Origin: Ovis canadensis
Lineage: Eukaryota; Chordata; Mammalia; Artiodactyla; Bovidae
Direction of reading: 5' to 3'
NCBI RefSeq assembly: GCF_042477335.2
Contig: NC_091247.1
Location: 38,553,501 to 38,617,500, forward strand
DNA length: 64,000 bases
The translations under genes were made by a program, and so were the position numbers. Each line of letters starts with the position of its first letter. The first letter of the stretch is position 1. The notes below the pieces were generated by a model. The model worked only from the letters and a program-made list of their open reading frames with translations. It was not told the origin of the DNA and searched no databases. This document shows positions 1-11,734 of the stretch, in pieces.

Positions 1-60
1 ATCTCTGGTTCCTCTGCCTTTTCTAAAACCAGCTTGAACATCAGGGAGTTCACGGTTCAC

Positions 61-837
61 TTATTGCTGAAGCCTGGCTTGGAGAATTTTGAGCATTACT
101 TTACTAGCATGTGAGATGAGTACAATTGTGCGGTAGTTTGAGCATTCTTTGGCATTGCCTTTCTTTGGAATTGGAATGAAAACTGACCTTTTCCAGTCCT
201 GTGGCCACTGCTGAGTTTTCCAAATTTGCTGGCATACTGAGTGCACCACTTTCACAGCATCATCTTTCAGGATTTGAAACAGCTCAACTGGAATTCCATC
301 ATCTCCACTAGCTTTGTTCGTAGTGATGCTTTCTAAGGCCCACTTGACTTCACATTCCAGGATGTCTGGCTCTAGATTAGTGATCACATCATCATGATTA
401 TCTGGGTCGTGAAGATCTTTTTTGTACAGTTCTTCCGTGTATTCTTGCCACCTCTTCTTAATATCTTCTGCTTCTGTTAGGTCCAGACCATTTCTGTCCT
501 TTATCGAGCCCATCTTTGCATGAAATATTCCCTTGGTATCTCTAATTTTCTTGAAGAGATCTCTAGTCTTTCCCATTCTGTTGTTTTCCTCTATTTTTTT
601 GCATTGATCACTGAAGAAGGCTTTCTTATCTCTTCTTGCTATTCTTTGGAACTCTGCATTCAGATGCTTGTATCTTTCCTTTTCTCCTTTGCTTTTTGCT
701 TCTCTTCTTTTCACAGCTATTTGTAAGTCCTCCCCAGACAGCCATTTTGCTTTTTTGCATTTCTTTTCCATGGGGATGGTCTCGATCCCTGTCTCCTGTA
801 CAATGTCACGAACCTCATTCCACAGTTCATCAGGCAC
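61..837 (-). pseudogene. BovB ORF2 fragment: linker and early reverse transcriptase
   Basis: A 258-codon open stretch resembling RTE-clade ORF2. It includes a basic linker, the N-terminal RT segment ([26 protein letters not shown]) and the start of the palm domain. It ends where a tyrosine codon seen in sister copies (LQARLxQYVNRE) is a TAA stop, a point nonsense change visible near position 61. The catalytic YADD box would lie further left, outside the window. It is a dead fragment, not a host gene. Confidence 0.85.
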
Positions 838-1063
838 TCAATCTATCAGATCTAGACCCTTAAATCTATTTCTCACTTCCACTGTATAATCATAAGGGAT
901 TTGAAATAGGTCATACCTGAATGGTCTAGCGGTTTTCCCTACTTTCTTCAATTTAAGTCTAAATTTGGCAATAAGGAGTTCATGATCTGAGCCACAGTCA
1001 GCTCCTGGTCTTGTTTTTGTTGACTGTATAGAGCTTCTCCATCTTTGGCTGCAAAGAATATAA

Positions 1064-1381
1064 TCAATCTGATTTCGGTGTTGACCATCTGGTGATGTCC
1101 ATGTGTAGAGTCTTCTCTTGTGTTGCTGGAAGAGGGTGTTTGCTATGCCCAGTCATTCCAAGGCCAACTTTGCCTGTTACTCCAGGTGTTTCTTGACTTC
1201 CTACTTTTGCCTTCCAGTCCCCTATAATGAAAAGGACATCTTTTTTGGGTGTTAGTTCTAAAAGATCTTGTAGGTCTTCATAAAACCGTTCAACTTCAGT
1301 TTCTTCAGAGTTACTGGCTGGGGCATAGACTTGGATGACTGTGCTATTGAATGGTTTGCCTTGTAGACGAACAGAGATCAT
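1064..1381 (-). pseudogene. BovB ORF2 fragment: AP-like endonuclease
   Basis: A 105-codon piece with hallmarks of an APE-type endonuclease: VIQVYAPAS, and IGDWKAKVG in the place of the usual GDxNAxxG motif, with Lys where Asn is expected. The flanking endonuclease sequence continues out of frame to about 1790. It would nick target DNA in an active LINE; here it is decayed. Confidence 0.8.
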
Positions 1382-1790
1382 TCTGTCATTTTTGAGATTG
1401 CATCCAAGTACTGCATTTCGGACTCTTGTTGACCATGATGGCTACTCCGTTTCCTCTGAGGGATTCCTGCCTGCAGTAGTAGATGTAATGGTCATCTGAG
1501 TTAAATTCACCCATTCCAGTCCATTTTAGTTCGCTGATTCCTAGAATGTCGACGTTCACTCATGATATCTCGTTTGACCACTTCCAATTTGCCTTGATTC
1601 ATGGACCTGACATCCAGGTTCCTATGCAATATTGCTCTTTACAGCATCAGATCTTGCTTCTATCACCAGTCACATCCACAACTGGGTATTGTTTTTGCTT
1701 TGGCTCCATCCCTTCATTCTTTCCGGAGTTATTTCTCCACTGATCTCTGGTAGCATATTGGGCACCTAATGACCTGGGGAGTTCCTCACT

Positions 1791-2310
1791 TCATGGGAAA
1801 TAGATGGGGAAACAGTGGAAACAGTGTCAGATTTTATTTTTGGGGGCTCAAAAATCATTGCATATGGTGACTGCAGCCATAAAATTAAAAGACGTTTACT
1901 CCTTGGAAGGAAAGTTATGACCCACCTAGATAGCATATTCAAAAGCAGACATTACTTTGCCAACAAAGGTCCGTCTAGTCAAGGCTATGGTTTTCCCAGT
2001 GGTCATGTATGGATGTGAGAGTTGGACTGTGAAGAAAGCTGAGTGCCAAAGAACTGATGCTTTTGAACTGTGGTGCTGGACAAGACTCTTGAGAATCCCT
2101 TGGACTGCAAGGAGATGCTGGGAGGGATAGGGGGCAGGAGGAGAAGGGGACAACAGAGGATGAGATGGCTGGATGGCATCACCAACTCGATGGACATGAG
2201 TTTGAATGAACTCCGGGAGTTGGTGATGGAGAGGGAGGCCTGGCATGCTGCGATTCATGGCGTTGCAAAGAGTCGGACACAACTGAGCGACTGAACTGAA
2301 CTGAACTGAT
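1791..2310 (+). mobile_element. BovB LINE 3' end, plus-strand half of an inverted insertion
   Basis: It starts in the C-terminal ORF2 region ([19 protein letters not shown], shifted frames) and ends with the BovB 3' tail, whose repeated ctgaactgaa units mark the 3' terminus near 2310. The junction with the inverted half shares the short string cacttcatg, which fits microhomology-mediated joining. Confidence 0.88.
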
Positions 2311-3237
2311 GGCCTCATCATGGTAAATGTTATCTTCCTTCGCCTTAGGACAGACTCTACTTTAATCACACATATTTAAATCTTTAGTTAAAAGTATATT
2401 CTTACATTTAATAGTTTTCTTTTCATAGGTCATACTAATTTTCAGGTGAGAAACATACCAAAAGTAGTATTTTCAGTGTTTACAAAAGCTTTAATAGAAA
2501 ACTGCATAATCGAATGTTCGTGTACTGAGTTATATAAAAGCAACTAAATAATGAGAAGTAAACCATTTCTAAATTATGGAATCAAGCACACTCAATAAAA
2601 AATTCTGACCCCTTAGGTTTAGATAATTATTATAATTAAAATTACTGTAAATGCAATAGATGTTTTCCTTCAGTAATAAGCGTATTAACTTTTCTACAAA
2701 ATGAGACTCTGGAAGCTGAGATTTTAATTATTTTATATAAAAACATGGACTTACTAAAATCCTAAGTAGAACTGGCTTAGCACCGTGTTTATTTTTTTGT
2801 TCTTATTTATTCCCAACTAAAAGGACAGTTTTTCTCATTTTTAAGTGATTTGTCTATCTCTACCAAAAGGCAGGGGGAAAACCCTAGTGCAATTAAAATA
2901 TGGATTTTCACTTCATAATTCTCTACTTAATAAAGGTATCCAAATGATTTGCACTGATTAGTGTCCTTTCTTAAAATCCTCCATAAATATACTTTTGAGT
3001 GTTTCTTTCCTCAAAATAATATTGTTGCTATTATAAAGAATAACTGTTAAATATCTAGGTGACAAACAATTCATCTTTAGTAGGTAAAGACTAACAGCAA
3101 AGCTTATGTGACTCAGTGTATCTACAAACATATTCAATCTTACTTGCAATGCATTTGGATTTTTAAGTTTTATTGTTTTGTTTTTTTTTTTAAAAAACAG
3201 CTCATCCCTTCCCATTAAAATGATTTCTCAACTCACT

Positions 3238-3507
3238 ACTGCTACTGCTAAGTCACTTCAGTCGTGTCTGACTTTGTGCAACCCCATAGATGTCAGCCCA
3301 CCAGGCTCCCACACCCCTGGGATTCTCCAGGCAAGAACAATGGAGTGGGTTGCCATTTCCTTCTCCAATGCATGAAAGTGAAAAGTGAAAGAGAAGTCCC
3401 TCAGTCGTGTCCAACTCTTTGCGACCCCATGGATCACAGCCCGCCAGGCTCCTCCATCCATGGAATTTTCCAGGCAAGAGTACTGAAGTGGAGTGCCATT
3501 GCCTTCA
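3238..3507 (-). mobile_element. BOV-A2 SINE (two Bov-A monomers)
   Basis: Two diverged copies of the roughly 120-base Bov-A unit, in minus orientation: a (tactgc)-type simple tail at the left, gtcgtgtctgactttgtg and gtgtccaactctttgcg starts, each with a gattctccaggcaagaa-type core. Open frames on both strands here are SINE shadows. Confidence 0.9.
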
Positions 3508-4463
3508 GGTTGTGCCTATAGTTTGAAATTCACTGATCTAGAGATAGAATATGGCTTTTCATGATTCACTTATAAAAATGGAATGAAAAGGTTATACATT
3601 CACATTTACAAATATCATATAAGCTATATCCCATGAAAATAATTTAAAACTCAGTTTCAACAACTTTGAATAATCTCCTTTAAAACTAAAAAAACCTTTT
3701 TTTTTTGGTTGTGCCATGGAATTTCCCGAAAGCACTTTTAACAAGTTAAAAAATGTGTGTACGTATTTTTGTCCTCCTTTCTTGCCTTAATCTAAAAGTA
3801 AAAAGTCAAACTAGAAATCTTTTCAGTCACTGGTAGTTCATCCAATAGCATCAGCCTCAAATAAGTCAACAGAACCACTCGTTCGAATGCAGTGCTAGAC
3901 AACAGATACATACTGAGAAATCCCTAAAAAAAAATAAGACTGAAAAACATAGGATGAAAAGTGAAACAATTTCCTTTATGTAGAGCTTTTAATATGATTA
4001 TATGCAGACATGTCTCCAAAAGGCAGAGTTTGCCAGTATCCTTTTCGGCAGTTAGTGTTCAGTGGACAGATTCTGAAAAAGTGCCTTCAAGAAACTTCCA
4101 CTTAATGAAAACGAGTTCAACCATGTATTTTAAACTTTATTGGACCAAAATCCAAAACAAACTCAAAATGGGCACATCAAGGTGGCACTGGATAGCACTA
4201 TAAATCAGCAGTTGCAGATGTAATTGATAACAGTCTTAAATGTAAGACTTTTCTAATAGAAAATGTAAGTCAGAATGAATTTATTTAGATAATTTCTCTT
4301 GCTTTATACAAAGGATATGCGGAAGGAGGTCTCCAAAGGCAAACTATTTGAAAATCTAAATGTCTTAGATTTACAAAACTTTAAAAAACTAACAGAAAGA
4401 TAAGATACAATCCTAGCTTGCCTAGTATTTTATTGTTTAAATGAAGACGTGTATATTCAGGTA

Positions 4464-5460
4464 TTTCCTGAGAAATCTGTATGCAGGTCAAGAAGCAACA
4501 GTTAGCACTGGACAGGGAACAACAGATTGGTTCCAAATAGGAAAAGGAGTACGTCAAGGCTCCTTTATTGTCACCCTGCTTATTTAACTTATATGCAGAA
4601 TACATCACGAGAAATGCCGGGCTGGATGAAGCACAAGCTGGAATCAAGATTGCCGGGAGAAATATCAATCACCTCAGATATGCAGATGACACCACCCTTA
4701 TGGCAGAAATTGAAGAACTAAAGAGCCTCTTGATGAAAGTGAAAGAGGAGAGTGAAAAAGATGGCTTAAAGCTCAACATTCAGAAAACTAAGATCATGGC
4801 TTCCGGTCCCATCACTTCATGGCAAATAGACGGGGAAACAATGGAAACAGTGACAGACTTTATTTTTGGGGGCTCCAAAATCACTGTAGATGGTGACTGC
4901 AGCCATGAAATTAAAAGATGCTTGGTCCTTGGAAGAAAAGCTATGACCAACTTAGCATATTTAAAAGCAGAGACATTACTTTGCCAACAAAGGTCCGTCT
5001 AGTCAAAAGCTATGGTTTTTCAAGCAGTCATGTATAGATGTGAGTTGGACTATAAAAGAAAGCTGAGCACAGAAGAATTGATGCTTTTGAACTGTGGGGT
5101 TGGAGAAAAGAGTCTTGAGACTCTTGAGAGTCCCGTGGACAGCAAGGAGATCCAACTAGTCCATCCTAAAGGAAATCAGTCCTGAATGAATATGGAAGGA
5201 CTGATGCTGAAGCTGAAACTCGAATACTTTGGCCATCTGATGCGAAGAACTGACTCATCTGAAAAGACCTTGATGCTGGGAAAGACTGAAGGTGGGAGGA
5301 GAAGGGGACGACAGAGGATGAGATAGTTGGATGGTATCACCGATGCGATGGACATGAGTTTGAGTAGGCTCTGGGAGTTGGTGATGGACAAGGAAGCCTG
5401 GCGTGCTACAGTCCACGGGGTTGCAAAGAGTCACACACACTGAGCGGCTGAACTGAACTG
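4464..5460 (+). mobile_element. 5'-truncated BovB LINE with target-site duplication
   Basis: It begins within the RT palm (upstream of the YADD box, codons near 4675-4694) and runs to the ctgaactga 3' tail. The 11-base string atattcaggta is present at 4453-4463 and again at 5461-5471, directly flanking the element. The coding frame (best piece 4568-5002) is broken by several small indels. Confidence 0.93.
4568..5002 (+). pseudogene. BovB reverse transcriptase remnant with YADD box
   Basis: A 144-codon open stretch: SPCLFNLYAEYI, then [12 protein letters not shown] with the RT catalytic YADD, then [14 protein letters not shown]. It ends at a frameshift shortly after AYLKAETLL relative to sister copies. 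Non-functional LINE remnant within GMCL1 intron 9. Confidence 0.85.
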
Positions 5461-6093
5461 ATATTCAGGTAAACACAACATACAAAAATCTACTCACAAC
5501 CAGTAAAGCTTATAGCAAAAAACAGCCAACAGGTTGAACTGTTATATGAAGCACATTGTCGGAATTAGATTATGAAGGTGAAGGAAAAAGTCTACATGAT
5601 AAAAATTCCTATCTGGATAAGTAAGAGTATCTTATACAGAGCATTTAGGTATATTAGTATAAAAATGGAGTAGTTCAGCTCAAAGATCTTCTTGTATAAT
5701 AATCTAAAAATCTAGTTCCAAAAGATGACAATTTAACTTACTGAGTATAGTATTTTTCAATAAAACTAATTATATGAATTTCTGTATTATATCTTTCCAT
5801 TTTGAGCAACTTATTTTCATAAAATTCATACTTTAACATTATCATCTCTACCTTACAAAAATATTAAAAGTTTCCCCATTATACCCTCAACAGTAATTCT
5901 TGTCACTAAAAATGTTACAAGGATACCCGTAAGGGAATAAATCTATTTCACTACTTTGTTATCAAGAGCCAAATTAAACATATTTGAAAGAAGGGTGATT
6001 CAAAATTACTGCTTAAGTTTATATCATTGGATATGCAATTTTAAAGAGATTAAACATAGCAGAATTCTTTTGAGTAACCAGTAAGTTGCAGTT

Positions 6094-6283
6094 GGGGACT
6101 TCACTATATCTCAGATGGTAAAGAATGTGCCTGCAATGCAGGAGACCTGGATTCGACCCCTGGGTCAGGAAGATCTCCTGTAGAAGGAAAGGCAACCCAC
6201 TCCAGTATTCTTGCCTGCAGAATTCCATGGACAGAAGAGCCTGACAGGCCACAAAGAGTCCACGAGGTCACAAAGAGTCCAGC
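6094..6283 (+). mobile_element. Bov-tA SINE
   Basis: A tRNA-like head with a B-box-like ctggattcgacccctg, followed by a Bov-A body (ggcaacccactccagtattcttgcctg). It is diverged and has an imperfect 3' end (cacaaagagtcc repeated). Confidence 0.88.
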
Positions 6284-6389
6284 ATATGCTTACTTAGGCT
6301 AAGCAATTAACACACACACAAGATGCAGTTAAGAAAAAAAAAGGCGGTGGCGAGGTGGGGGTACTTTAGAACAGGAAAGGCTTGGGGTG

Positions 6390-6535
6390 GCATTTGAGCT
6401 CTGCTTCTAACTAGCTGTATGACAGGACAGTAATACTTCATGTATAAAATGGGAACAATTACCTTGATAATTTTAAAGAGTATGTTACATAATAGACATT
6501 AAATGCATAATCTGGCATATTACTGGGACACTAAA
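6390..6535 (+). repeat. MIR SINE fragment
   Basis: The pattern tgagctctgcttctaacta, tataaaatgggaacaatta and a taatagacattaaat-type end matches the MIR core and 3' region in plus orientation. Old and diverged. Confidence 0.6.
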
Positions 6536-6849
6536 GAATTTACACATTTACTTTTTCTTTTCCCCTTTATAGTTCTTAGGTTAGGAATTAGAATCTAAAC
6601 TTATTTGATAGAGTAAATGCAGTATTAGGCCATATGGAAGTTAGTATGTTTTAGGACACAATTTTAGTTCACACAAACTGAGTGCCTTACTACCTATCAA
6701 GTACCTAAGAGAAAAAGATGAAAAACATATGGCCCAAGAGGGCCACAGATATATTCTGTACTAGAGTAACCCAGCAAGAGATAATGATGCCTTAACAAGG
6801 AAGTGGTAGCAGATAAAAAAAAAAAAAAAAAGGTTTGAGAATTATCTAA

Positions 6850-9000
6850 GGAAAAAATACACAGGACATGGTGAATGGATGTGGAAGAAAAGAGTTTGAG
6901 GAGGAATAGGATGACTTCCAGGATTCTGCCATTTTTGTGAGGTTGGGCAAGTTATTAATGTTGATGACTGATAAGCAAATACAGGAAGAAAAAAATATGC
7001 AGGGACTAGGACTGGAGGGGAAAGATTAAGTATTCTTTTGAATAGATGAACTGAAGCAATTTATAGATGGCAAGCTATCAGCTGGATATCTAAGTATGAA
7101 ACTCAGGGAAGAGGTGAGAACTGTATTCTTTCGATAAATCATAGGAATGCAGGAAATCATTCAGGGACACTATGTAGAATGGAAAGATCAATGAGCCAAT
7201 GGCACCCTTAGGAGGTTAAGAGGTGGGCAGAGTAAGAGAAGCTTACAAAAGAAAATGAATGGTCAGAGAGACAGGGAACGAATCAGAAGAGTATATATAG
7301 TATTTCTAAACTAAGTTAGTACTGTACAGAATTGAAAGAAAAAACTAACAAACCATGATATAAAATGGTAGGGAAGTTAAAATAGGACTAACATAAGATC
7401 ACTAGATTTTAAAAACAGGACAAACCTAACTTTTGCTAGAAAGTTTCAGTAAAATAATAGGGGCAAAAGACAGATTGTAGTGGGTTGAGAAAAGTCTGAA
7501 AGGTAAGAAGATAGAGACAGCAACTATAGACTACTCTGAAGAAGGTGATTTTAAGGCAGAGGAATAGTTACCATGAAGGGGACTCAGGGTCCAGATGGTA
7601 GTAGGGGGATTTGTTTTGTTTTGTTAATAACAGGTTTGACCATATTTATAAGCTGAGGAAGAACAGGAGGGGCTGAAGATACAGATTATTAAATGATAGC
7701 ATAAAATTATAGGATTATGAACACAGTAGGAAACTGGCCTGAATAGAAAGGGAGTACCTCAACCTCTGGTACAGGACAGGAAGGAGAGGTGAGTAAACTA
7801 GAAATCTGAATAAATCTTTGCCTGATTACCTTGAATTTATATAAAAAACAACAGAGTTCCCATGGGCTTCTCCTTGTAACTCAGTTGGTAAAGAATCTGC
7901 CTGCAATACAGGAGACACAGGCTCGATTCCTGGGTAGGCAAGATCCCCTGGAGAAGGAAATGGCAACCCACTTCAGTATTCTTGCCTGGAGAATCCCATG
8001 GACAGAGGAGCCTGGCAGGCTACAGTCCACAGGATCGCATGAGTCAGACACAACTTAGCGACTAAACCACCACCACCCACTGATAGTGAGGTGACTGGAG
8101 AGGAAGCTTGAACAGAGGGGCAGAGGTTTGATAAACAACTGCTGAAGCAAATTAAAAACAGTGACCAAGTGAAAGTGATATAAGGAGTCGCAAGGTACAA
8201 GCTTAGCAATGAAATTTGAGTTTGCAGTGGCACCAATACAAAAGTTACAGAATGTTCTGGAGCAGTACTCAGCACAAAGTACAGGGTATTAGAACAAAGA
8301 AAGTTTAGTTTAGTTTTAGAATTTTGTAAAGTAGGACAGAAAGTTGAAGGCAACCGTGAGAGAGAGCGGTTCAGATGATCTAACATGAAAATCAGGTCTG
8401 AAAGAAGAAAAAAGGAGACCTGAAAGACTGGCAGAAAATGGAGTTTAAAATGGACTGGAAATCAAATAACAGTGTAAGAGGAATGAGACTATGAACCATC
8501 TAGAAAGTTATTTATAGCCTGCAAACTACTGGATTTCTGATGCTGAGAAATTCTGGGTTACAGAAAGATTGAAATGTAGCAAGTGCTTAATGATCAGCAG
8601 ATAACTGTTACAGAAGTTAAGGTAAAATTACTCTGAGGCTAGTGAACAGTAATGATAACATGGACACATTACATTACTGAAGAAGGGTGGAGAAGCAGAG
8701 AGAAATCAAGTGTCCAGGTCTCAAATGAATGTGAAAGAAAAGACTGGGGGTCAGAAGAGAGAGAAGAGAGTATGCGCTGGATCACATGCAACGAGGATTT
8801 AGAAAGGGCACTGAGGTGGCTGGGCCCATGACTATCTGGCCTCCTAACCCTTTATTAGCAGGATGTGTTAAGAGAAAGTCCTCCACAGAGGGAAAATACT
8901 CTCTTCTGAGAGAGCTAAATAAAATGGAGGGAATATAGGAGAAGACATAAAGAGAAAGGTCTGGGAGAGATGGTAACAAGATAGGTCAGAGGTATCAATG
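6850..9000 (+). repeat. Old interspersed repeat-like tract, family not assigned
   Basis: A purine-rich stretch (gatgacttccaggattctg, ggatatctaagtatgaaactcagggaagag, acagggaacgaatcagaag) resembles a widespread, very old mammalian repeat whose name I cannot give with confidence. It is interrupted by the Bov-tA at 7864-8072. I see no coding signal or splice sites of a host gene. The similarity is from recall only. Confidence 0.35.
7864..8072 (+). mobile_element. Bov-tA SINE
   Basis: A tRNA-like head (gggcttctccttgtaactcag, ggctcgattcctgg) is followed by the Bov-A body and a short (cca)n-type tail at 8066-8080. Inserted in the old repeat-like tract. Confidence 0.9.
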
Positions 9001-9061
9001 GGGAGGGAAGCATGACAATGAGAGCATCGAACAAAACAGACTTAATGACCGCACCTAAGGT

Positions 9062-9270
9062 GGCTTCCCTGGTGGCTCAGAGGGTAAAGCGTCTGCCTGC
9101 AGTGTGGGAGACCCGGGTTCAATCCCTGCATTGGGAAGATCCCCTGGAGAAGGAAATGGCAACCCACTCCAGTACTCTTGCCTGGAAAATTCCATGGACA
9201 GAGGAGCCTGGTAGATGTAGTCCATGGGGTCTCGACGAGTCGGACACGACTGAGCAGCTTCACTTTCACA
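9062..9270 (+). mobile_element. Bov-tA SINE
   Basis: A complete tRNA-like head (ggcttccctggtggctcag, gggttcaatccctg) and Bov-A body ending cacgactgagcagcttcac. It lies 4 bases before the target-site duplication of the next BovB. Confidence 0.93.
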
Positions 9271-9285
9271 AGGTAAATCTAATTC

Positions 9286-9685
9286 ATGAGAGCTGGGCTA
9301 CAAAAAAGGCTGAGCACCAAAGAACTGATGCTTTCGAACTGCGGTACTGGAAAAGACTCCTGAGAGCCCCTTGGACTGCAAGGAGATCAAACCAGTCAGT
9401 CCTACAGGAAATCAACCCTGAATACTCATTAGAAGGACTGATAAAGCTGAAGCTGCAATACTTTGGCAACCTGACGCAAGGAGTCTATTCACTGGAAGAT
9501 CCTGATGCTGGGAAAGACTGAAGGCAAAAGGAGAAGGGGGTGGCAGAGGATGAGAGGATGAGTCACCAACTCAATGGACATGAATTTGAATTAACTCCAG
9601 GAGATGGTGAAGGACAGGGAATCCTGGTGTGCTGCAGTCCATGTTGTCACAAAGAGTCAGACACAACTGAATGACTGAACACAAC
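9286..9685 (+). mobile_element. BovB LINE 3' fragment with target-site duplication
   Basis: About 400 bases of the BovB 3' end (from [17 protein letters not shown] sequence to the cacaactgaatgactgaac tail). It is flanked by the perfect 11-base repeat aaatctaattc at 9275-9285 and 9686-9696. No intact coding frame. Confidence 0.92.
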
Positions 9686-9791
9686 AAATCTAATTCTACG
9701 AAATAATAGAATTCAACTGCGCTCAACACAGTTAAATCCTAAAATACTACAATGTTTCTATACAAAGTCTGGATTTAATTTGGAATTAACA

Positions 9792-9994
9792 GGTGGTTCA
9801 GATGGTAAAGTGTCGGCCTACAATGCGGGAGACCCGGATTCAATCCCTGGGTTGGGAAGATCTCCTGGAGAAGGAAATAGCAATCCACTCCAGTATTCTT
9901 GCCTGGAAAATCCCATGGACGGAGGAGCCTGGTAGTTTACAGTCAGTCCGTGGGGTTGCAAAGAGTTGGACACGACTGAGCAACTTCACTTTCT
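9792..9994 (+). mobile_element. Bov-tA SINE
   Basis: A head missing its first bases (tggttcagatggtaaag), a B-box region (ccggattcaatccctgg) and the Bov-A body, ending cacgactgagcaacttcac. It sits about 100 bases from the preceding BovB. Confidence 0.9.
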
Positions 9995-11344
9995 ATTAAA
10001 ATTTTAATTTTTTTCTCATTTAATCTCCATTTGAATTTAATTCTGACCTAAAGATAATAGAAAATGTATATATTAAAATTTCCCAGATTACTGAACATAT
10101 AACTGAATAATGTTAACACATTTGGCACTATTTCTGAAAAATGATCAGCGAATTTTAGCTAAATAATTGAAACTATTTTCACTTTTTTCAAATCTAGGAT
10201 ACATTCCTATTGAGAGCATATACCAAAGTATCTTGAAGATGTGAGCTATGTGGCCACTTTTTGCCCTCTCACAAACAGCATGGGATTTACTTTTATTTAT
10301 ACCCTGCTTTTGAAATGATAATTTATTCAGATATACAGGAAAAACTATTTGTCCATTTATATTTTAAAATGAAAAAAAGTGCCCTCTATTGTAATTTTAA
10401 GTCAGAAAAAATCATGGATGAAATCTGGTCAGAAATTTGGGATCTAAATTCTTTTCAATTTTATATTAAAGCAAAATATTTCAGACTAGAAATATTTATG
10501 CCCATCTTACATTCCAAAAATATAAAGCTTATCCCCTTGCATCACAGACACACCTAAATTAAACTACTTTAAAATGGAATTTATTTTTTAAACTCTTTAA
10601 AAATTCATTAGAGAAAGCCTTAAAAGAAGTATGATTAGAGTGGGAGTATGTAATAAGCCCTGACATCTAACGTCACACACTGCTAGTGTCTGGTGTATAA
10701 TATATACTAAAACTAGTATAAAGCTGCTATACTAAAGGGGAAAATGATCTTCAAATGAAATGGTGACTGAGCAAACAAACAAATCTCAGACCCACAACCC
10801 ACACAAATATAATACAAATGAATTATAAAAAATTAACAAAAAAGCACTATCTATAAACCTGCCTAGAGTGATTTTATTAAAAAATGCATTACTTTACCAG
10901 AAATGTTAACTCTCAGTTTGTTTTCCATTGAATACCTTTATAAATAAATGTACAGATTTCAACAACAATTTAAATCTATAAACACAATTATGTTAAAAAC
11001 TAAGGTGTCAAAAATTATAATTTTCAGATAAATCTATACAAATTTACAAGTAAATCTTCAAATGTTACTTTCTATTTCTTAAATGTGAATATAGTACTAA
11101 ATTTAATCCTACACAAGCACTAGACACTTAACTTAGAAAATTAAAACAGTAATTGTTTCACAAGTTTTAAGTCATAACTAGCAAACATATTACATCTGCT
11201 TTGACATAAAGTTTAAGACTAGGATACGAAAAAGAAAACAGCAAATTTAAGGAGTATTGATAGAAAAAGAAGTTGACCTTTAAATAACACTTCGAAAGTC
11301 AAAGTCTGGTCCAAAATAGTGTACTGGTAAAGCAAATTAAAGAA

Positions 11345-11575
11345 CACCCACATTATAGAATACTATACAGCCACTTAAATGTTCTGAAAAGTATTTAAAG
11401 ATATGGGAAGATACTCCATATTTATATATGAAACACAGAAAATTATCTACATGGTATGATTCTGCTTGGTATAGAAATCCTTACTGGAATTAAGGATAAC
11501 TTCTATTTTCTTCATTATTATTTTTCTATGATATATATATTACTATTACAATCAGAAAGATTTTACTTAAAAATC
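11345..11575 (+). repeat. Old L1 3' end fragment
   Basis: The order gaatactatacagccacttaaa, a ggtatgattctgcttgg core and an AT-rich 3' stretch resembles the 3' UTR of ancient L1M elements in plus orientation. It ends just before GMCL1 coding exon 9 (splice donor at 11596). Confidence 0.5.
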
Positions 11576-11596
11576 ACAATTATATCCTGTTCTTAC

Positions 11597-11734
11597 CTGA
11601 AGGTACTAGAGAATCCTGTTCAATAATTCTTGCGGAGGCCAAATCACTGATAATATACTGTAACCTTAGATGTCTGAATACTGACACAAATGGTTTTCCT
11701 TGCTCAGTTTCAAGGAAGGTCATACCTTCAAAAT
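11597..11734 (-). CDS. GMCL1: GMCL1 coding exon 9
   Basis: 138 nt, residues 312-357 plus one base. The acceptor is ttgtag before 11734 and the donor GTAAG follows 11597. It encodes [20 protein letters not shown] and then [20 protein letters not shown], ending DSLVPS, the conserved segment C-terminal to the BACK region. It is the last GMCL1 exon I can find. The next exon should begin by completing a G-initial codon (Glu in the human protein). Confidence 0.96.

Larger units (their letters stand above)
1..1790 (-). mobile_element. BovB LINE, inverted 5' portion (endonuclease to RT)
   Basis: Read on the minus strand this is BovB ORF2 from its N-terminal endonuclease (about 1790 down to 1060) into the linker and the start of the reverse transcriptase (837 down to 1). 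It runs off the left edge. It abuts, head to head, a plus-strand BovB 3' segment beginning near 1791, so the pair looks like one insertion with a 5' inversion. The frame is broken in several places. Confidence 0.9.
1..11596 (-). other. GMCL1: GMCL1 intron 9 (partial), repeat-rich
   Basis: This is everything downstream (minus strand) of GMCL1 coding exon 9. I searched both strands for the remaining GMCL1 exons and found none, so the intron appears to be longer than 11.6 kb. It holds BovB pieces (1-2310, 4464-5460, 9286-9685), a BOV-A2 (3238-3507), Bov-tA SINEs (6094, 7864, 9062, 9792), an old repeat-like tract (6.85-9.0 kb), a MIR and an old L1 tail. In 2311-3237, 3508-4452, 5472-6093 and 9995-11344 I see only AT-rich unique-looking DNA. 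Confidence 0.7.

Noticed and set aside
9062..9135. tRNA-like sequence (head of Bov-tA) as a tRNA gene
   Set aside because: The same head recurs in many copies, is followed by a Bov-A body, and cannot fold into a canonical cloverleaf with an intact anticodon arm that I can see. SINE heads, not tRNA genes.
1..11596. Candidate GMCL1 exons 10-14
   Set aside because: Searched for the expected EWLSSVYKQQW, CWRWTGFNFGFDLL and LLIFPLYICC coding strings on the minus strand and found none; nothing with suitable splice sites was seen.
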